From the NCBI GenBank assembly GCA_023445445.1, contig JAEXLD010000016.1, forward strand, positions 1 to 25,125: a stretch of DNA of 25,125 bases, in the 5' to 3' direction. Source of the stretch: Bacillota bacterium. Its GTDB lineage: Bacteria > Bacillota > Clostridia > Clostridiales > Clostridiaceae. The notes under the pieces are model-generated. The model was not told the origin of the DNA and did no database searches. It saw only the letters and a program-made list of their open reading frames with translations. The translations under genes were made by a program, and so were the position numbers. Numbering within the stretch: position 1 is the stretch's first letter; each line of letters starts with the position of its first letter. Positions 21,460-25,125 of this stretch are shown piece after piece.

Positions 21460-21628
21460 AGTCATGCCTCCTTTATATAACTTTATATCTCTTTACATAT
21501 ATTATATAATTATTTTGAATAATAATCTAGATTATTAAGAATCTTATAAAAATTAACATATTATGAATAAGATGAATTTTTTTAGTTCAAAGTGTTTAAT
21601 GTTACTTTTTTATAAACTGAAAAATTAC

Positions 21629-21658
21629 TTGAAAATGAGTTAAAATATACTATATAAT
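21629..21658 (+). promoter_or_regulatory. Promoter of the unrecognised 224-residue gene
   Basis: TTGAAA (21629-21634), 18 bases, TATAAT (21653-21658). The -10 is overlapped by the inverted repeat at 21642-21676. Confidence 0.6.
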
Positions 21659-21676
21659 ATATCTATAGTATATTTT
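21642..21676. repeat. Inverted repeat with perfect 13-bp arms over a promoter
   Basis: AAAATATACTATA (21642-21654), nine bases, TATAGTATATTTT (21664-21676). It covers the -10 element and the likely start site, so it is a candidate operator. A stem followed by TATTTTATTT could also fold in RNA. Confidence 0.6.
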
Positions 21677-21704
21677 ATTTCGAAATTGAAAGAAAGGTGA
21701 TACT

Positions 21705-22379
21705 GTGAGGCATAATTATGATTCTTTTGATTATTGGGAAGAATTAATTAATGAAAATAAAACTATAAGAGGCCATATGTTCATGGATAGACTTCCAGAT
21801 AATAAGAGTATATATATTCATAGTTTAATATTTTCGAAAAATAATGGTCTTAGTAATATTTGGTCATACTTTCCTAATGAGAGGGTGTTATTAGGATATA
21901 TTCAATACTCATTTTTACAAGAAGCTTTTTATAAATGGATTTATGGAAAAGAAAGATTAATAATAAATATACCAAATGTTTCAGTAGAAAGAATAATTAC
22001 TGACGGTGAAAAAAATAATAAAATATCAAAAGAAGAAGCGAATAATATGCGAAGACACCTAGATATGATTAAAAGCTATTGGAGTTTACCAAGCGATAAA
22101 ATAATTAAATCCTTAAAAAGATTTTGTAGAGACTTTAATAGAACTTGGTATGGCGATAACAAAGAATTTTTATACTTAAAAATATTTGATAGGCCAGAAG
22201 ACTTAGGAGAATTCGTTATTAACTCAAGTTATATAACTACAACTGAAGAAGATTTTATTGAAAGAACTGGACTAAATTTGGTAGAGTGGAAGAATATTTG
22301 TAAAAGTGCAGATGTAAATAAGAGAAATGGTGAGAAATTTAGAGATACTTTACTGAAATCTTTAACTGAAATTATATAA
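21705..22379 (+). CDS. Unrecognised 224-residue protein
   Basis: It starts at GTG 21705, five bases after AAAGGTGA. The product is soluble, rich in aromatic and charged residues, and has no signal peptide or membrane span. Notable stretches are MRHNYDSFDYWEELINENK, WSYFPNERVLLGYIQYSFLQEAF and WIYGKERL. A central helical region KISKEEANNMRRHLDMIKSYW and FVINSSYITTTEEDFIERTG near the end also stand out. I can name neither a family nor a function. Codon use looks like that of its neighbours, so recent transfer is not indicated. It has its own promoter with an overlapping palindrome and is followed by the tRNA promoter; no strong terminator is seen. Confidence 0.75.
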   Translation: MRHNYDSFDYWEELINENKTIRGHMFMDRLPDNKSIYIHSLIFSKNNGLSNIWSYFPNERVLLGYIQYSFLQEAFYKWIYGKERLIINIPNVSVERIITDGEKNNKISKEEANNMRRHLDMIKSYWSLPSDKIIKSLKRFCRDFNRTWYGDNKEFLYLKIFDRPEDLGEFVINSSYITTTEEDFIERTGLNLVEWKNICKSADVNKRNGEKFRDTLLKSLTEII

Positions 22380-22395
22380 TGGGATAAATTTTTTA

Positions 22396-22424
22396 TTGAC
22401 AGTAATATTATTGGAATATATAAT
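22396..22424 (+). promoter_or_regulatory. Consensus promoter of the tRNA-Gly/tRNA-Lys unit
   Basis: TTGACA (22396-22401), 17 bases, TATAAT (22419-22424). An imperfect inverted pair TTGACAGTAA/TTATTGTCAA (22396-22405 and 22427-22436) brackets it. Confidence 0.88.
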
Positions 22425-22444
22425 TGTTATTGTCAATAAGATAT

Positions 22445-22518
22445 GCGGGTGTAGCTCAATGGTAGAGCCCTTGCCTTCCAAGCAAGTTACGTGAGTTCGA
22501 TTCTCATCACCCGCTCCA
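22445..22518 (+). tRNA. tRNA-Gly, anticodon TCC
   Basis: The 7-bp acceptor stem GCGGGTG/CACCCGC, D-arm with AGCTCAATGGTAGAGC, anticodon stem-loop CTTGCCTTCCAAGCAAG with TCC, and T-arm with GTTCGATTC are all present. CCA is encoded. Confidence 0.98.
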
Positions 22519-22523
22519 TATAT

Positions 22524-22599
22524 GCGTTATTAGCTCAGTTGGTAGAGCACCTGACTCTTAATCAGGGTGTCCCGGGTTCGATCCCCTGATAACGCACCA
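22524..22599 (+). tRNA. tRNA-Lys, anticodon CTT
   Basis: Acceptor stem GCGTTAT/ATAACGC, D-arm AGCTCAGTTGGTAGAGC, anticodon arm CCTGA-CTCTTAA-TCAGG with CTT, and T-loop GGTTCGATCC. CCA is encoded. It starts five bases after the tRNA-Gly. Confidence 0.98.
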
Positions 22600-22604
22600 G
22601 TAAT

Positions 22605-22638
22605 GAGGGATTAATTTATTAATCTCTCTTATTTTTTT
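22605..22638 (+). terminator. Terminator/attenuator between the tRNAs and the antiporter gene
   Basis: GAGGGATTAAT (22605-22615), loop TT, ATTAATCTCTC (22618-22628, one G-U), then TTATTTTTTT. Confidence 0.87.
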
Positions 22639-22668
22639 GCTTAAATATATACAAAGGAGGAATAAATA

Positions 22669-23946
22669 TTGAATAACAAGGGTAATGGTTTAGCTTTAAT
22701 TCCCTTAGCAGTATTTTTAATAGTTTATTTAGGAACTTCCATATTAGCAAAAGATTTTTATGCAATTTCAACCATAGTACCATTTTTAGCAGCAGCCTTA
22801 ACCTCTTTACTAATGAATAGAAAAGAGAGTTTTCAAAGTAAGGTAGAGATTTTTTGCAAGGGTGCAGGAAATTCTAATATAATTTTAATGGTAATAATAT
22901 TTATATTAGCAGGAGCCTTTGCAGAAGTAGCTAAAAATATGGGAGCTGTAGATTCAACAGTAAATTTAGGGCTTTCTTTACTTCCTAGTAGTTTATTAAT
23001 ACCAGGAATGTTTATTATAAGTTGCTTTATAGCTGTATCTATAGGAACTTCAATGGGAACAATAGTAGCTTTAGTTCCAATAGCAGTTGGAATTGCCTCA
23101 AAGACAGGTATAGAAACTGCCTTAGCAGTAGGAGCAATTGTAAGTGGAGCTATGTTTGGAGATAATCTTTCAATAATATCAGACACTACAATAGCTGCAA
23201 CTAGAACACAGGGCTGCGAAATGAAAGATAAGTTTAGAATGAACTTTATTATAGTTTTGCCAGCAGCAATAATTACTGCATTAATATTTATGATTTTAAC
23301 AAGAAATTCAGATACAATTATACTAGAGTCTTTAAGTTATAGCTTAATAAAAATAATTCCTTATATAATGGTAATAATTACAGCCTTATTAGGAGTAGAT
23401 GTTATAATAGTATTATTACTTGGAATATTATCTTCAGGTATAATAGGTTTCATCTATGGAAGCTTTGATATTTTAGGATTTTTCAACTCTATCTCAGCAG
23501 GAATAAGCAGTATGAGTGAACTAATAATAATATCATTACTTATAGCAGGAACTATAGAAATAATTAAAAATAATGGAGGAATAGACTTCATATTAAATAA
23601 AGGACTTAAGAATTTTAAAAGCAAAAGAGGAGCAGAATATGGAATTGCAACTTTAGTAAGTTTAGTTGATATTTGTACAGCTAACAACACCGTTGCAATA
23701 GTAACTGTTGGACCTATTGCTAAAGATATCTCCAATAAATATGATTTAGAACCAAAAAGAGTTGCAGGAATTTTGGACATGTTTTCTTGTGCATTCCAAG
23801 GTATTATTCCCTATGGAGCACAATTGATTTCAGCAGCAGCTCTAGCTACAATTTCACCAATTCCAATAATGAAATTTTTATTTTATCCATATCTTATGGG
23901 AATTTGTGCTATAATATCAATATACATTCATTGGAGAAATAAATAA
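22669..23946 (+). CDS. NhaC-family Na+/H+ antiporter-like transporter
   Basis: 425 residues with about eleven to twelve membrane spans. The central block GTSMGTIVALVPIAVGIASK and then GAIVSGAMFGDNLSIISDTT and AATRTQGC are the NhaC signature. The second half repeats the pattern with VSLVDICTANNTVAIVTVGP and FQGIIPYGAQLI. Relatives exchange Na+ for H+ or, in some cases, malate/lactate or amino acids, so the cargo is not certain. It starts at TTG 22669, eight bases after AAAGGAGG. Only 30 bases separate the start from the tRNA terminator tail and no promoter is visible there, so expression may depend on readthrough from the tRNA promoter. A palindromic repeat follows. Confidence 0.88.
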   Translation: MNNKGNGLALIPLAVFLIVYLGTSILAKDFYAISTIVPFLAAALTSLLMNRKESFQSKVEIFCKGAGNSNIILMVIIFILAGAFAEVAKNMGAVDSTVNLGLSLLPSSLLIPGMFIISCFIAVSIGTSMGTIVALVPIAVGIASKTGIETALAVGAIVSGAMFGDNLSIISDTTIAATRTQGCEMKDKFRMNFIIVLPAAIITALIFMILTRNSDTIILESLSYSLIKIIPYIMVIITALLGVDVIIVLLLGILSSGIIGFIYGSFDILGFFNSISAGISSMSELIIISLLIAGTIEIIKNNGGIDFILNKGLKNFKSKRGAEYGIATLVSLVDICTANNTVAIVTVGPIAKDISNKYDLEPKRVAGILDMFSCAFQGIIPYGAQLISAAALATISPIPIMKFLFYPYLMGICAIISIYIHWRNK

Positions 23947-23981
23947 GGCTATTGTAAAATTAAAATATAACCCAAAAGGGT

Positions 23982-24117
23982 GCTATCGCACAATGTAAAA
24001 TTAAAAATGAAGAATGAAGAATTAATGAATAAACTCCTTTCGGAGTTTCAAAAATAATTATAAATTTTATTTTCTACATTTTTAATTTTGATTTGTTTCG
24101 ATAGCTTCTTTTTTTAT
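23982..24117. repeat. Nested palindromic intergenic element (copy C), possible terminator
   Basis: Three inverted pairs nest in one unit. GCTATCG/CGATAGC (23982-23988, 24099-24105) is the outer pair, AAAATTAAAAATG/CATTTTTAATTTT (23997-24009, 24077-24089) the middle pair, and AAACTCC-TTTC-GGAGTTT (24031-24048) the centre. TTCTTTTTTT follows the outer arm. It shares GAAGAATTAA and TTCTACATTTT words with copies A and B. The remaining bases to 24259 hold no gene; a TATAAT at 24203-24208 may be a -10 for the next gene. Confidence 0.6.
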
Positions 24118-24259
24118 GCATAATTAATGACTCTTTTAAACACCTTAACTTGTAAAAAAGGTTTTTCTTTCTTCACTAAATATTCTTAGGAATTTTATAC
24201 AATATAATAATACCTATATATGGTAAAATGATGTAAAATGTATTTGGGAGGGGAGTATT

Positions 24260-24877
24260 ATGGGAAAAGTAAAAAGTAGAGAGAATCCTATTTTAGATAA
24301 TTATATTAGAATTAGAGAAGAACTTATAAATGAGGGCTATAGAGAAGAAAATTCATTTATATCAATTTTAAAAGCTAATTTATTGGCTTTTTTAACAGCA
24401 GGTCCTTTTGCAGTATTGTTTATATTTATATATGGGTTCATATGGAAGGGCTTTTATGTTGAGATAACATCACCTTATGGCCTTATAGTAGTATGGGTAT
24501 TTTTATTATTATCAATTCCAGTTCATGAGTTTTTACATGGATTTACTTGGCAGTTTTTCTGCAAAGAAGGATGGAAAAGTATAAAATTTGGAATTTTATG
24601 GAGTAAACTTACTCCATATTGTCATTGTAAAGAACCGTTAATTGTTAAGAAATATTTAATTGCCTTATTAATGCCATTTTTAGTTCTTGGAATAATCCCT
24701 GGAATACTATCAATAATATTAGAAAGTCCATTTATGTTATTGTTTTCTATCTTTAACATTTTAGGGGCTGGAGGAGATACAACTATTGCCCTTAAACTCT
24801 TTAAGTACAGAAAAGATAAAAATACATTGATTTTAGATCATCCAACAGAATGTGGTTTTGTTGCTTTTAAAAAATAA
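24260..24877 (+). CDS. DUF3267-type membrane zincin (putative metalloprotease)
   Basis: 205 residues. A charged N-terminus (about 1-32) is followed by hydrophobic spans at about 40-62 and 70-90, then IPVHEFLHGFTW, which contains an HExxH zinc motif, and two more spans around 125-160. The C-terminus GAGGDTTIALKLFKYRKDKN with LILDHPTECGFVAF is characteristic of DUF3267. The placement of the zinc site at a membrane edge suggests an intramembrane or membrane-surface peptidase, but no substrate is known and activity is inferred. The ATG at 24260 follows GGGAGGGGAG. It is transcribed alone. Confidence 0.83.
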   Translation: MGKVKSRENPILDNYIRIREELINEGYREENSFISILKANLLAFLTAGPFAVLFIFIYGFIWKGFYVEITSPYGLIVVWVFLLLSIPVHEFLHGFTWQFFCKEGWKSIKFGILWSKLTPYCHCKEPLIVKKYLIALLMPFLVLGIIPGILSIILESPFMLLFSIFNILGAGGDTTIALKLFKYRKDKNTLILDHPTECGFVAFKK

Positions 24878-25002
24878 TATCTACTTTAATTAGATGATAA
24901 TTATATATAGGTTAGTTATGGATAAATTATATATAATGCAATAATGATTTATTAATGAACTATATACTATAAAAAGAAACTTATATGGATAAAATAATAA
25001 GG

Positions 25003-25039
25003 GGCTGTCGCACTAAAAATTAGTGCACAGCCTTTTTTT
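25003..25039 (+). terminator. Intrinsic terminator near the window end
   Basis: GGCTGT (25003-25008), one bulged C, GCACTAA (25010-25016), loop AAA, TTAGTGC (25020-25026) and ACAGCC (25027-25032), then seven T. Confidence 0.87.
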
Positions 25040-25100
25040 GCATAAAAAATAAATCCCAAACTCAAAGAGTTTAGGATTTATGGTAAAATATTTTTTATGC
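25040..25100. repeat. Nested inverted repeat at the window end
   Basis: GCATAAAAAAT (25040-25050) pairs perfectly with ATTTTTTATGC (25090-25100). Inside, AAATCCCAAACTC (25051-25063), loop AAA and GAGTTTAGGATTT (25067-25079) pair with one mismatch. It directly abuts the terminator hairpin. It may be the end of a mobile element outside the window or another hairpin repeat. Confidence 0.55.
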
Positions 25101-25125
25101 TAACAAAAAAAATCTTACGAAAAAA

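Noticed and set aside
22445..22599. tRNA genes as a possible integration site of a mobile island
   Set aside because: No integrase, no second copy of a tRNA 3' end and no compositional change on either side.
22833..23780. Two minus-strand frames inside the NhaC-like gene
   Set aside because: Hydrophobic shadows of a membrane-protein gene; the plus-strand family motifs are decisive.
1..25125. CRISPR array, phage genes, toxin-antitoxin or restriction modules
   Set aside because: No regularly spaced direct repeats and no capsid, integrase, methylase or toxin motifs found; the HNH protein stands alone.

Overview
The window is chromosomal DNA of a very AT-rich low-GC Firmicute, most likely Clostridium sensu stricto (cluster I). 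This rests on strong AGGAGG-type ribosome sites, TTGACA/TATAAT promoters, T-box and S-box leaders, the tail of a pyruvate:ferredoxin oxidoreductase, and the DUF969/DUF979/pcp gene set. I cannot name the species from sequence alone. Nearly all of it is core or metabolic DNA. I see no phage, conjugative module, CRISPR array or intact transposase.

Layout. 1-148: end of a PFOR gene. 466-3155: cutC, a stand-alone small alarmone synthetase and a membrane-anchored metallo-beta-lactamase-fold protein. 3321-4313: a 58-residue BFD-type [2Fe-2S] protein converging on a sirtuin. 4466-6170: an SF0329-like protein, a decayed DUF3795-like gene and an AraC/GyrI-type regulator. 6273-7638: acylphosphatase, two tiny membrane proteins and a P-loop kinase-like protein. 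7692-10394 (minus): a tight four-gene operon, DUF969-DUF979-pcp-gamma-glutamylcyclotransferase, which looks like a 5-oxoproline/pyroglutamyl unit. 10650-12605: a Glc-family PTS EIICB behind a LicT/GlcT-type antiterminator/terminator leader. 12789-16913: metallophosphoesterase, homoserine dehydrogenase, 5-formyl-THF cyclo-ligase, then a SAM (S-box) riboswitch and metY, together a methionine/one-carbon block. 17029-18564: small hypothetical genes and a divergent HxlR regulator/RidA-like pair around a perfect 16-bp palindrome. 18726-20982 (minus): thrS with a T-box leader and a consensus promoter. 21049-22379: an HNH protein and an unrecognised 224-residue protein whose promoter is overlapped by a 13-bp-arm inverted repeat. 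22396-23946: tRNA-Gly(TCC), tRNA-Lys(CTT) and an NhaC-type antiporter. 24260-24877: a DUF3267-type membrane zincin.

RNA-level control is the most conspicuous theme: a T-box, an S-box and a RAT/terminator switch can all be read from the sequence, each with mutually exclusive pairings. A second theme is a family of short AT-rich intergenic repeats at the ends of genes (7641-7705, 18641-18700, 23982-24117). They carry hairpins that may act as terminators, and one copy appears to supply the stop codon of a neighbouring gene. The best candidate for a little-described system is the DUF969-DUF979-Pcp-GGCT operon, in which a predicted two-part permease of unknown substrate is coupled to two enzymes that both release 5-oxoproline or pyroglutamate.
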